A DNA stretch of 59,710 nt from contig CAIXVE010000018.1 of the NCBI GenBank assembly GCA_903922825.1, positions 1 to 59,710 on the forward strand. Direction: 5' to 3'. The stretch is from an uncultured Micrococcales bacterium. GTDB taxonomy: Bacteria; Actinomycetota; Actinomycetes; Actinomycetales; Microbacteriaceae. Numbering within the stretch: the first letter of the stretch is position 1; the number at the start of each line of letters is the position of its first letter. The translations under genes were made by a program, and so were the position numbers. The notes below the pieces were generated by a model that saw only the letters and a list, made by a program, of their open reading frames with translations, searched no databases and had not been told where the DNA came from. Shown here piece by piece: positions 49,954 to 59,710 of this stretch.

Positions 49954-52442
49954 TGAGAGTGCCGCTATCTTGGCTAGGTGAATATGTAACCCTACCGGCG
50001 AATGCAACTGCTGATTCTGTGATGGCAGAGCTAGTGAAGATTGGTTTAGAAGAAGAAGGGTCGCACTCTTTTGATCTTCAAGGTCCGATAGTTGTTGGTG
50101 AAGTTTTAGAGTTCGTTGAAGAAGCTCAAAGTAATGGCAAGACCATCAGATGGTGTCAAGTTCGTGTTGCTAAAGACGGTGAATCTTCTGTTCGCGGAAT
50201 TGTTTGTGGTGCCAGCAATTTTGAAGTAGGGGACAAGGTTGTTGTTACATTGCCGGGAGCAGTTCTACCCGGAGATTTCAAGATTGCTGCTCGAAGCACC
50301 TATGGTCACACCTCAGATGGAATGATTGCTTCCGGTCGTGAACTTGGACTTAGTGATGACCACGATGGCATTCTGCTTCTAAAGAATTTGGGATTAGATC
50401 CTGAAGTTGGCACTGATGCACTTGAACTTCTAGCGCTGAATGACTCAGCGGCTGAAGTAAACGTCACTCCAGATCGCGGTTACTGTTTCTCTATCAGAGG
50501 CATCGCCAGAGAGTATTCACACGCAAGTGGTGCCCGTTTCACTGACCCGATTAGTCGAATCAACCCTGTTTTAGGAACTGGATTTGCTGTTGGGATAACT
50601 GATCAAGAGCCTATTCGCGGGAAGCATGGCGTTATAAAGTTTGTTACTCGAGTTGTTAGAAACATTGATGCAACTGCGCCAACCCCAACCTGGATGGTTA
50701 GCCGGCTAAAACTTGCAGGTATGAGATCAATCTCTGTTGTAGTGGATATCACCAACTACGTCATGTTGGAGCTGGGCCAACCGATTCATGCTTACGACTT
50801 GGACAAACTAGGTTCTGGTTTTGGAGTTAGAAGAGCATCAAACAGTGAAAAGATAACCACGCTTGATGGTGCTGAGCGAACTTTGAGCAGTGAAGATCTT
50901 GTAATCATAGATACCTCTGGTCCGATTGGCATTGCCGGTGTTATGGGTGGAGCATCAACCGAAGTTAGTAGTTCCACCAAGAATGTCTTAATTGAATCTG
51001 CAAACTTCGATGGGGTTTCGATTGCGAGATCGGCAAGAAGACACAAACTTCCTAGCGAAGCATCCAAGCGTTTCGAAAGAGGAGTTGACCCCAAGGTTGC
51101 TGAATACGCAGCGGCAAGAGTGGTGCAGTTGCTAGAGGAATTAACTGGAGCAAAAGCTGACGAACTAGGTTCATTCTTTGATAGCAGCGCTACACCGGCA
51201 ACTATTTTCTTGCCCAATGACTTTGCGAAATCTCTAACTGGTGTTTCTTACAGTCCTGAAGACATTGATGAAACATTGCGAGCTATCGGATGTGTAGTGG
51301 CAACAGTGTCAGACGGCTTTGAAGTTATTCCACCATCATGGAGACCAGACCTTACTCACAAGACAGATTTAGTTGAAGAGGTAGCTCGCATAACGGGATA
51401 TGAGCAAATCCCTTCGCGTCTACCTGTTGCACCTCCTGGACGAGGCCTAACTAGAAAACAGAAGTTGAAGAGAATCGTTTCAAACACTTTGGCTTTCACC
51501 GGTCACACCGAAGTGTTGAACTATCCGTTCCTAACAGCAGAACAGAATTCATATTTCCATGCTGCTGATTTCAAGAGGGTAGTGCTTGCAAATGCAATGC
51601 AGGAGAGCAGCAACGAACTTCGTTTGAGTTTGCTTCCAGGGCTGATTGATGCTGCCAAGCGCAACGCTTCAAGAACTCTAGTTGATTTAGCGCTCTTTGA
51701 AATTGGTTTGGTCTTCCTACCTGCAACTTCTAATGCCACAGTTGAGCTTCCAGCTGGAAACGTCTTGCCATCGCAAGCAGAACTTCAAAGACTTCAAGAC
51801 AGCATTCCTCTGCAACCGTTAACTCTTGCTGCTTTGTTTATGGGTGATCGAGTTGGTCAGCAGGTGGGTCGAAAGAGCATCAAATCATCTTATGCAGATG
51901 CAATCTCTTTGGTTAGGAACATCGCCAATGTTCTTTCCGTTGAATTAGTTATTGAGCAAGCTGAACCTCAAGGATTCCATCCTGGTAGAAGTGCTGTGAT
52001 CAAAACGGTTGACGGTGTGAAACTCGGTTTTGCTGGTGAATTAAACCCTGAGTTAACCGCTCAAAACGACCTTCCTCGTCAAGTTAGCGTTGTTGAAATT
52101 AACCTCGATGTTCTATTCGATGCGGTTCCGGCAACTGTTTCTGCAACTGCTATTCACACCTTCCCAGCGGCTACCCAAGATCTTTCCTTGGTCATGGACC
52201 AAAACGTTTCAGCTGCAGAGGTTCTAAATGTCATTAGGGTCTCATGTGGTGAGTTACTCGAAGACGTGGTGCTGGTAGATGACTATCGGGGTGGCAATCT
52301 AGAGGCAAACCAAAAGTCCTTAACTTTTGCACTTCGCTTTAGAGCACAGGACAGAACTTTGACACAGGTTGAAGCGAGTGAGGCTAGAGACAAGGCTGTC
52401 TCAGAAGCTAATCGCTTATTTGGCGCAACTCTTCGAGCCTGA
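49953..52442 (+). CDS. pheT: Phenylalanyl-tRNA synthetase beta subunit
   Basis: N-terminal MRVPLSWLGEYV, tRNA-binding domain, B5 domain, C-terminal FDX-ACB. Confidence 0.97.
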   Translation: MRVPLSWLGEYVTLPANATADSVMAELVKIGLEEEGSHSFDLQGPIVVGEVLEFVEEAQSNGKTIRWCQVRVAKDGESSVRGIVCGASNFEVGDKVVVTLPGAVLPGDFKIAARSTYGHTSDGMIASGRELGLSDDHDGILLLKNLGLDPEVGTDALELLALNDSAAEVNVTPDRGYCFSIRGIAREYSHASGARFTDPISRINPVLGTGFAVGITDQEPIRGKHGVIKFVTRVVRNIDATAPTPTWMVSRLKLAGMRSISVVVDITNYVMLELGQPIHAYDLDKLGSGFGVRRASNSEKITTLDGAERTLSSEDLVIIDTSGPIGIAGVMGGASTEVSSSTKNVLIESANFDGVSIARSARRHKLPSEASKRFERGVDPKVAEYAAARVVQLLEELTGAKADELGSFFDSSATPATIFLPNDFAKSLTGVSYSPEDIDETLRAIGCVVATVSDGFEVIPPSWRPDLTHKTDLVEEVARITGYEQIPSRLPVAPPGRGLTRKQKLKRIVSNTLAFTGHTEVLNYPFLTAEQNSYFHAADFKRVVLANAMQESSNELRLSLLPGLIDAAKRNASRTLVDLALFEIGLVFLPATSNATVELPAGNVLPSQAELQRLQDSIPLQPLTLAALFMGDRVGQQVGRKSIKSSYADAISLVRNIANVLSVELVIEQAEPQGFHPGRSAVIKTVDGVKLGFAGELNPELTAQNDLPRQVSVVEINLDVLFDAVPATVSATAIHTFPAATQDLSLVMDQNVSAAEVLNVIRVSCGELLEDVVLVDDYRGGNLEANQKSLTFALRFRAQDRTLTQVEASEARDKAVSEANRLFGATLRA

Positions 52443-52452
52443 GGAAGCCCCC

Positions 52453-53483
52453 ATGACTTATAAGGTGGGAATAGTTGGTGCCAGCGGCTATGTTGGCGGA
52501 GAATTGATGCGTCTGATTGCATCTCACAAAGATCTTGAACTGGTCACAATCACTGCAAATAGCAATGTTGGTGAGAGCGTGGCAGTTTTTCATCCTGACT
52601 TGGATAAATACAAAAACATGAAGTTTGTAAAGACCTCTCGAGAAAATCTTGAGGGTCTGGATGTTATTTTCCTAGCTCTCCCACACACTAAATCTGCTGA
52701 AGTTGCCGCTTGGTTACCCGAAGATGTTTTGGTTTTGGATTGTGGTGCAGACTTTCGTTTGGAATCCAGTGAAGAGTTTGAAAAGTTTTATGGAACAAAG
52801 CATGCAGGGACCTGGGTCTATGGCATGCCTGAATTGTTGATTTCTATAGAAGATAAACTTCGTGCAAAATTAGTTGGCGCTAAACGAGTTGCAGTTCCTG
52901 GATGTAATGCGACTGCTATCACCTTGGCCTATGCACCATTGCTAGCTGCAGGTTTGATTGAATCCGATGACTTAGTTGCTACGCTTTCGGTTGGCACTAG
53001 TGGAGCTGGTAGAAACTCTGAAGCGAATAAAGATAGTTCACCTGCAATTGATTCGGCTTACGCCTATCAGGTTGGCGGTGTTCATCGACACATTCCTGAG
53101 GTCATTCAGAATCTTCAACGAGTTAGCCCAAACAAAGTCACCTTGAGTTTCACCCCAGTTTTGGTTCCGATGTTTAGGGGGATTCTTGCAGTTAACACCG
53201 CAAAGCTAGTTTCTGGTGTTTCAAGTTCTGACATCCGTGCTGCTTTTGAAAAAAGTTATGGATCTGAAGTTCACATTGAGCTTCTGCCCGAAGGATCATT
53301 CCCAGACACGGGCAATGTTTCACTCACCAATAAGGTTCAGATTGGTTTCAAGATTGATGAAGCCAACAACCGAATTGTTGTGATTAGCGCTATAGATAAT
53401 TTGGTTAAAGGAACAGCCGGAGCTGCCTTGCAGAGTATGAATCTGGGGCTGGGGTTGCCTGAGAATACTGGCATTGACTACTG

Positions 53484-53484
<1 letters not shown>
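52453..53484 (+). CDS. argC: N-acetyl-gamma-glutamyl-phosphate reductase
   Basis: VGIVGASGYVGGELMRLI, VPGCNATAITLAYAPLL; start reset to ATG 52453. Confidence 0.96.
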
Positions 53485-55219
<1,735 letters not shown>

Positions 55220-55271
55220 AATCAAACTAATCCCAACGTTGCTAAGCGATGGTGGGTATTTAAGGAGCGAA

Positions 55272-56477
55272 ATGTCTGAACGTGTAGTGCTTGCCTATTC
55301 TGGTGGCCTAGATACCTCGGTTGGTATTGGGTGGTTGAAGGAAGCGACCGGTAAAGAAGTTGTAGCGCTTGCTATTGACGTAGGTCAAGGTGGCGAGGAC
55401 ATGAATGTTATTCGTCAGCGTGCTCTGGATTGTGGTGCGGTTGAGGCAATCGTGATTGATGCGAAAGCGGAATTCGCAGATGACTATCTAATGCCAGCTT
55501 TGAAGGCTAACGCGATGTATCAGAAGAGATACCCGTTGGTATCTGCTCTATCCAGACCTTTGATTGGTAAGCATCTTGCCAGCGTCGCAAAGTCTTTGGG
55601 TGCAGATTCAGTGGCTCATGGATGCACAGGTAAAGGAAATGATCAGGTTCGTTTTGAAGCTGCGGTTGCGGCTATTGCTCCGGAACTAAAGCCCATTGCA
55701 CCGATTAGAGATTTGGCTCTGACTCGCGATAAGGCTATCGAATTTGCTGAAAAGAATAACTTACCTATCGCGCAGAGCAAGAAGTCTCCTTACTCAGTTG
55801 ATCAAAATGTTTGGGGTCGTGCGGTTGAAACTGGATTCTTGGAAGATCCTTGGAACGCACCAATCGAAGATTTGTATTCCTACACTCAAGATCCCGATGT
55901 TTTTAGAGAACCAACAGAGATTACTATTGCTTTTGAATCCGGGATTCCGGTTTCTATTGATGGTGTGCGGTATTCAGCAATTGAGTTAATTCAAAAGATG
56001 AACGATTTGGCTGGAGCTCACGGGGTTGGTCGTATCGACATTGTTGAAGACAGATTGGTTGGTATCAAGAGTCGTGAAGTTTACGAATCTCCAGCAGGTA
56101 TTGCCTTAATCGCAGCTCACGAAGAACTTGAAAATCTAACTCTTGAACGCGATGTTAATCGTTATAAGCGCGGAGTCGAATCCCGTTGGGCTGATTTGGT
56201 TTATGAAGGACTATGGTTCTCAGGATTGAAGAAGTCTTTGGATGTTTTCATCGATCACACACAGGAATATGTAACCGGTGCAGTTCGTTTGAAACTTCAA
56301 GGTGGTAGGGCAGTGGTGACTGGTCGTAAATCAGAAGAATCACTTTACGATTTTGATCTTGCAACTTATGACACCGGTGACACTTTTGATCAGTCGATGG
56401 CTAAAGGTTTTATTGAGCTATGGGCTTTGCCAAGCAAGATTGCCGCAAAGCGCGAAAGTAACAGGAAGAGCAAGTAA
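55272..56477 (+). CDS. argG: Argininosuccinate synthase
   Basis: [28 protein letters not shown]; start reset to ATG 55272. Confidence 0.96.
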   Translation: MSERVVLAYSGGLDTSVGIGWLKEATGKEVVALAIDVGQGGEDMNVIRQRALDCGAVEAIVIDAKAEFADDYLMPALKANAMYQKRYPLVSALSRPLIGKHLASVAKSLGADSVAHGCTGKGNDQVRFEAAVAAIAPELKPIAPIRDLALTRDKAIEFAEKNNLPIAQSKKSPYSVDQNVWGRAVETGFLEDPWNAPIEDLYSYTQDPDVFREPTEITIAFESGIPVSIDGVRYSAIELIQKMNDLAGAHGVGRIDIVEDRLVGIKSREVYESPAGIALIAAHEELENLTLERDVNRYKRGVESRWADLVYEGLWFSGLKKSLDVFIDHTQEYVTGAVRLKLQGGRAVVTGRKSEESLYDFDLATYDTGDTFDQSMAKGFIELWALPSKIAAKRESNRKSK

Positions 56478-57874
56478 TGTCTGAAAGCTCTAATCTTTGG
56501 GGTGGTCGATTTAGCGGCAGCACAAATGATGCTGTTGCAGCGTTGAGTCGCTCTATTGACTTTGATTGGCGCTTAGCTAAATACGACATCCTGGGAACCA
56601 AGGCTCATATCCTTGCTTTGAAAGCTGCAGGTTACCTCTCTGATGCGGAACAAACTCGAATCGACAAGGCTCTTACCGAATTAGATAAGCGAGTTGCATC
56701 TGGAATGTTCCAGGCCAAGCCAATCGACGAGGACGTCCATTCCGCACTAGAGCGTGGACTTATTGAAATGGTCGGACCTGAGTTAGGCGGCAAGGTTCGA
56801 GCAGGAAGATCCCGCAATGATCAGATTGCAACTTTAATCAGAATTTATTTACTGGACCAAGCCGGTTTGATTCGCGATCAGGTTTTGGATTTGATTGATG
56901 TTTTAGCAACCTTGGCTCAAGAGCACATGAGCGCCCCTATGCCAGGTAGAACACATTTCCAACATGCACAACCAGTGTTACTTTCACACCACCTTCTGGC
57001 TCACGCTTGGCCACTAGTCAGAGATCTTGAGCGCTTATCAGAGTGGAAAGCGAGAGCTTCTTTCTCTCCTTATGGAGCTGGAGCTCTGGCTGGCACCTCA
57101 CTAGCACTTGATCCAAACATTGTTTCTCAGGCGCTTGGGTTAACTGCACCGATGGCTAACTCTATGGATGCTACAGCTAGTCGTGATGTGGTTGCGGAGT
57201 TTGCTTTTATCGGTTCATTGATTGCAATAAATCTTTCAAGATTTGCTGAAGAGATTATTATTTGGGCTAGTGCGGAGTTCAATTACGTGAAGTTAGCTGA
57301 TGCATTCTCAACTGGCTCATCAATTATGCCGCAGAAGAAAAATCCAGATGTGGCAGAGTTGGCTCGTGGCAAAGCAGGTCGAATCATTGGTGATCTCACT
57401 GGACTACTTGCAACGCTTAAGGGGCTTCCACTTTCATACAACAGAGATCTTCAAGAAGACAAAGAACCAGTTTTTGACATCGTGGATAATCTTTCTCTGT
57501 TGCTTCCAGCTTTCACGGGAATGGTAGCGACTCTAACTTTCAATACTGAACGTATGGAAGAACTTTCTTCCGCAGGATATTCTCTTGCAACGGATGTTGC
57601 CGAGTGGTTAGTGAAGCAAAAAGTTCCTTTCCGTGACGCACACGAAATCACTGGTCAGTTAGTTTCATTTGCCGAGGCAAAAAATATTGAACTGAGCGAT
57701 GTGACCGACGTTGAGTTTGCGGCTATTAGCAAACATCTGACTCCTGAAGTTAGAGAAGTCCTAACTGTCGCAGGGTCAATTAAATCTCGAACTGGTGCAG
57801 GTGGCACTTCAGTTGCAAGAGTGTTGGATCAAATTAGTGCGTTGCGTAAGCTTGTGCCGCAAGGGTCCAGATAG
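56477..57874 (+). CDS. argH: Argininosuccinate lyase
   Basis: [29 protein letters not shown]. Confidence 0.97.
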   Translation: MSESSNLWGGRFSGSTNDAVAALSRSIDFDWRLAKYDILGTKAHILALKAAGYLSDAEQTRIDKALTELDKRVASGMFQAKPIDEDVHSALERGLIEMVGPELGGKVRAGRSRNDQIATLIRIYLLDQAGLIRDQVLDLIDVLATLAQEHMSAPMPGRTHFQHAQPVLLSHHLLAHAWPLVRDLERLSEWKARASFSPYGAGALAGTSLALDPNIVSQALGLTAPMANSMDATASRDVVAEFAFIGSLIAINLSRFAEEIIIWASAEFNYVKLADAFSTGSSIMPQKKNPDVAELARGKAGRIIGDLTGLLATLKGLPLSYNRDLQEDKEPVFDIVDNLSLLLPAFTGMVATLTFNTERMEELSSAGYSLATDVAEWLVKQKVPFRDAHEITGQLVSFAEAKNIELSDVTDVEFAAISKHLTPEVREVLTVAGSIKSRTGAGGTSVARVLDQISALRKLVPQGSR

Positions 57875-57883
57875 GTTTTTATT

Positions 57884-59182
57884 ATGAGCAATCCGGCATT
57901 GAACGCACAGAAGAACGATGAGTCTTTCAAAGAGATTTGGGAAGAGCTTCGTTGGCGAGGACTGATTGCTTTATCTACGGATGAAGACGAGCTACGTAAA
58001 GCGTTGAACAGTGGACCAATCTCTTACTACTGTGGGTTCGACCCAACCGCACCTAGCTTGCATTTAGGTAACTTGGTTCAACTTTTGGTGATGCGTCGAT
58101 TGCAACTTGCTGGCCACAATCCGATAGCTGTTATTGGTGGCGCGACAGGTTTGATTGGAGACCCGAAGCCGACTGCAGAAAGAACTTTGAACACAAAGGA
58201 CACAGTTGCTGAGTGGGTTGAAAGTTTGAGAAACCAGGCAGCAAAGTTTTTGTCTTTCGAGGGTAGCAATGCGGCAACGTTAGTAAACAACCTGGATTGG
58301 ACTCAACCGATGAGTTCAATTGATTTCTTGAGAGACATTGGTAAGCACTTCAGAGTTGGAAAAATGTTGAGTAAGGACGCAGTTTCTGCTCGGCTTAATT
58401 CAGATGCAGGTATTTCTTTCACTGAGTTCTCTTATCAAATTTTGCAGGGGATGGATTTTCTGGAACTTTACCGAAGAAACAATTGTGTTTTGCAAATCGG
58501 TGGAAGTGATCAATGGGGGAACCTAACCAGCGGAACAGATTTGATTCACAAGGTTGAAGGGAAGAGCGCTCACATTCTTGCCACACCATTGATTACTGAC
58601 TCGGAAGGTAAGAAGTTTGGTAAGTCGGAGGGCAACGCAGTTTGGTTAGATTCAGAGCTGACATCTCCTTACGCCTTCTATCAGTTCTGGCTAAACGTTG
58701 AAGATTCAAACGTAATCAACTTGCTTAGAGTTTTTACTTTCTTGACTAGAACAGAAATTGAAGATCTTGAATCACAGTTAGCAAGTGAGCCGCATCTTCG
58801 CGCTGCTCAAAAGCGTTTAGCTTTGGAAGTGACATCACTGGTTCATTCAGCAGAGGCCGCAAATGGTGCCATTGCCGCATCCGCTGCACTTTTTGGACAG
58901 GGTGATCTCGAGAGCTTGGATAAGGCAACTTTGCTGGCTGCACTCAAGGAGTTACCAAATACTCAGGCAAAACTAGGAGCAACAGTTGTTGATCTTCTAG
59001 TTGAGACTGGTCTGGTGGCAAGTAACAGCGCCGGACGTCGAGCCATTGCCGAAGGTGGGGTTTACGTCAATAATTTGAAGGTAGAAGATGAACTGGCCAA
59101 ACTTGATGGAGCTTTGATGGGGGAGTTCGCGGTACTTCGTCGTGGCAAGAAGACTTTGGCTGGAATTTTTATTCAGAAATAG
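57884..59182 (+). CDS. tyrS: Tyrosyl-tRNA synthetase
   Basis: CGFDPTAPSLHLGNLV, GGSDQWGNLTSGTDLI, KFGKSEG (KMSKS-like), C-terminal S4 domain. Confidence 0.96.
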   Translation: MSNPALNAQKNDESFKEIWEELRWRGLIALSTDEDELRKALNSGPISYYCGFDPTAPSLHLGNLVQLLVMRRLQLAGHNPIAVIGGATGLIGDPKPTAERTLNTKDTVAEWVESLRNQAAKFLSFEGSNAATLVNNLDWTQPMSSIDFLRDIGKHFRVGKMLSKDAVSARLNSDAGISFTEFSYQILQGMDFLELYRRNNCVLQIGGSDQWGNLTSGTDLIHKVEGKSAHILATPLITDSEGKKFGKSEGNAVWLDSELTSPYAFYQFWLNVEDSNVINLLRVFTFLTRTEIEDLESQLASEPHLRAAQKRLALEVTSLVHSAEAANGAIAASAALFGQGDLESLDKATLLAALKELPNTQAKLGATVVDLLVETGLVASNSAGRRAIAEGGVYVNNLKVEDELAKLDGALMGEFAVLRRGKKTLAGIFIQK

Positions 59183-59189
59183 TCAAAAA

Positions 59190-59209
59190 CCCTTGAAATA
59201 GGGGTGTTT
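59190..59209 (+). terminator. Weak hairpin after tyrS, possible terminator
   Basis: CCCT-TGAAAT-AGGG then GTGTTT. Confidence 0.5.
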
Positions 59210-59213
59210 GGAT

Positions 59214-59242
59214 TTGACTATATTGTTATTCAGGCGTAATGT
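59214..59242 (+). promoter_or_regulatory. Candidate rrn promoter P1
   Basis: TTGACT-N17-TAATGT. Confidence 0.8.
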
Positions 59243-59317
59243 AGTGACTCGTTGCCCAAAGTTTGGGAATCCTGCTTAGGAACCCGGCTCAAGTGCAACC
59301 AATCAAAGTTCGAGAAA

Positions 59318-59340
59318 AGCCTTGAAAATAGGCTGTTTTT
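59318..59340 (+). terminator. Terminator-like hairpin A in the rrn upstream region
   Basis: AGCCT-TGAAAAT-AGGCT then GTTTTT. Confidence 0.7.
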
Positions 59341-59376
59341 GGTGTCTTTGGTTGAAAAATTTATCATGATAAAGAG

Positions 59377-59398
59377 CCTGAAAAATATCAGGTTTTTT
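59377..59398 (+). terminator. Terminator-like hairpin B in the rrn upstream region
   Basis: CCTGA-AAAATA-TCAGG then TTTTTT. Confidence 0.72.
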
Positions 59399-59411
59399 CT
59401 CGTATATCTCT

Positions 59412-59439
59412 TTGATTTACGAGAAATAAGTGGTAAGTT
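59412..59439 (+). promoter_or_regulatory. Candidate rrn promoter P2
   Basis: TTGATT-N16-TAAGTT. Confidence 0.5.
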
Positions 59440-59493
59440 AGTGAAGTTGCTCTGCGTAGGACCCTAGCGGGAAATCGTAGATGCATCCGATCC

Positions 59494-59512
59494 TTGAGAA
59501 CTCAACAGCGTG
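59494..59512 (+). promoter_or_regulatory. Conserved actinobacterial rrn leader motif (antitermination region)
   Basis: TTGAGAACTCAACAGCGTG(C), resembling the GAGAACTCAACAG leader motif recalled from actinobacterial rrn operons. Confidence 0.6.
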
Positions 59513-59585
59513 CACAATGTCGATGCCAAGAACCTGGCTTCAAGAAGGCTTGCCTTTTTGATTGTTCAGTAGTAATTGGATTAGA

Positions 59586-59604
59586 CAGATTGTCAGACAA
59601 TCTG
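59586..59604 (+). other. Perfect 8-bp hairpin in pre-16S leader (possible processing structure)
   Basis: CAGATTGT-CAG-ACAATCTG. Confidence 0.7.
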
Positions 59605-59686
59605 ATTTAGTCAGATCAAATTGATGTCCCCAATTTCCGGGGATTTCGTAAAACTTGGAACAGAGCTTGCTTTGTTCCTAAAAAAC

Positions 59687-59710
59687 TTTTACGGAGAGTT
59701 TGATCCTGGC
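59687..59710 (+). rRNA. rrs: 16S ribosomal RNA, 5' end only
   Basis: TTTTACGGAGAGTTTGATCCTGGC is the canonical bacterial 16S 5' end. Confidence 0.95.

Noticed and set aside
52369-52452. N-terminal extension of argC overlapping pheT
   Set aside because: Homology begins at MTYKVGIVGASGYVGGE (ATG 52453); the upstream part is out-of-frame pheT
59252-59467. 71-aa ORF between tyrS and 16S
   Set aside because: Spans the terminator-like hairpins and candidate P2; no SD, composition like a non-coding leader

Overview
This is a 59.7-kb chromosomal segment from a low-GC, streamlined actinobacterium. Gene order and protein features suggest a planktonic Microbacteriaceae-like lineage; that placement is inference. 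Coding is dense, mostly on the + strand, and ends at the 5' edge of a 16S rRNA gene (~59687). Left to right: the end of a polyamine ABC operon (potDABC) facing gabT; dxr-rseP-ispG-proS; nusA-ylxR-infB-rbfA-truB; a Pho-box-flanked pstCAB-pstS module plus a PstS-like lipoprotein; ribF-rpsO-DUF805-pnp; M16 peptidase-dapB-thyX-dapA-rnj-ftsK-pgsA-cinA-clgR-DUF3046-recA-recX-miaB-miaA-dapF; hflX/lexA/LysM SOS region; hisA(priA)-sseB-DUF1844; infC-rpmI-rplT-rRNA methylase-pheST; argCBFGH; tyrS; and the rrn promoter/leader. I saw no CRISPR arrays, tRNAs, IS elements or phage. This is mainly core genome, so the points of interest are architectural and regulatory. The main ones are: a non-lipidated PstS next to a divergent PstS-fold lipoprotein; tandem terminator-like hairpins between two candidate rrn promoters; an infC gene that appears to need an ATC start; an arg cluster without argJ, argD or argR; an orphan hisA/priA with a changed active-site loop; no rimP before nusA; and a recurring TAnnnT-N6/7-ATG leaderless promoter pattern. 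All calls come from reading the sequence and recalled family knowledge; no searches were run.
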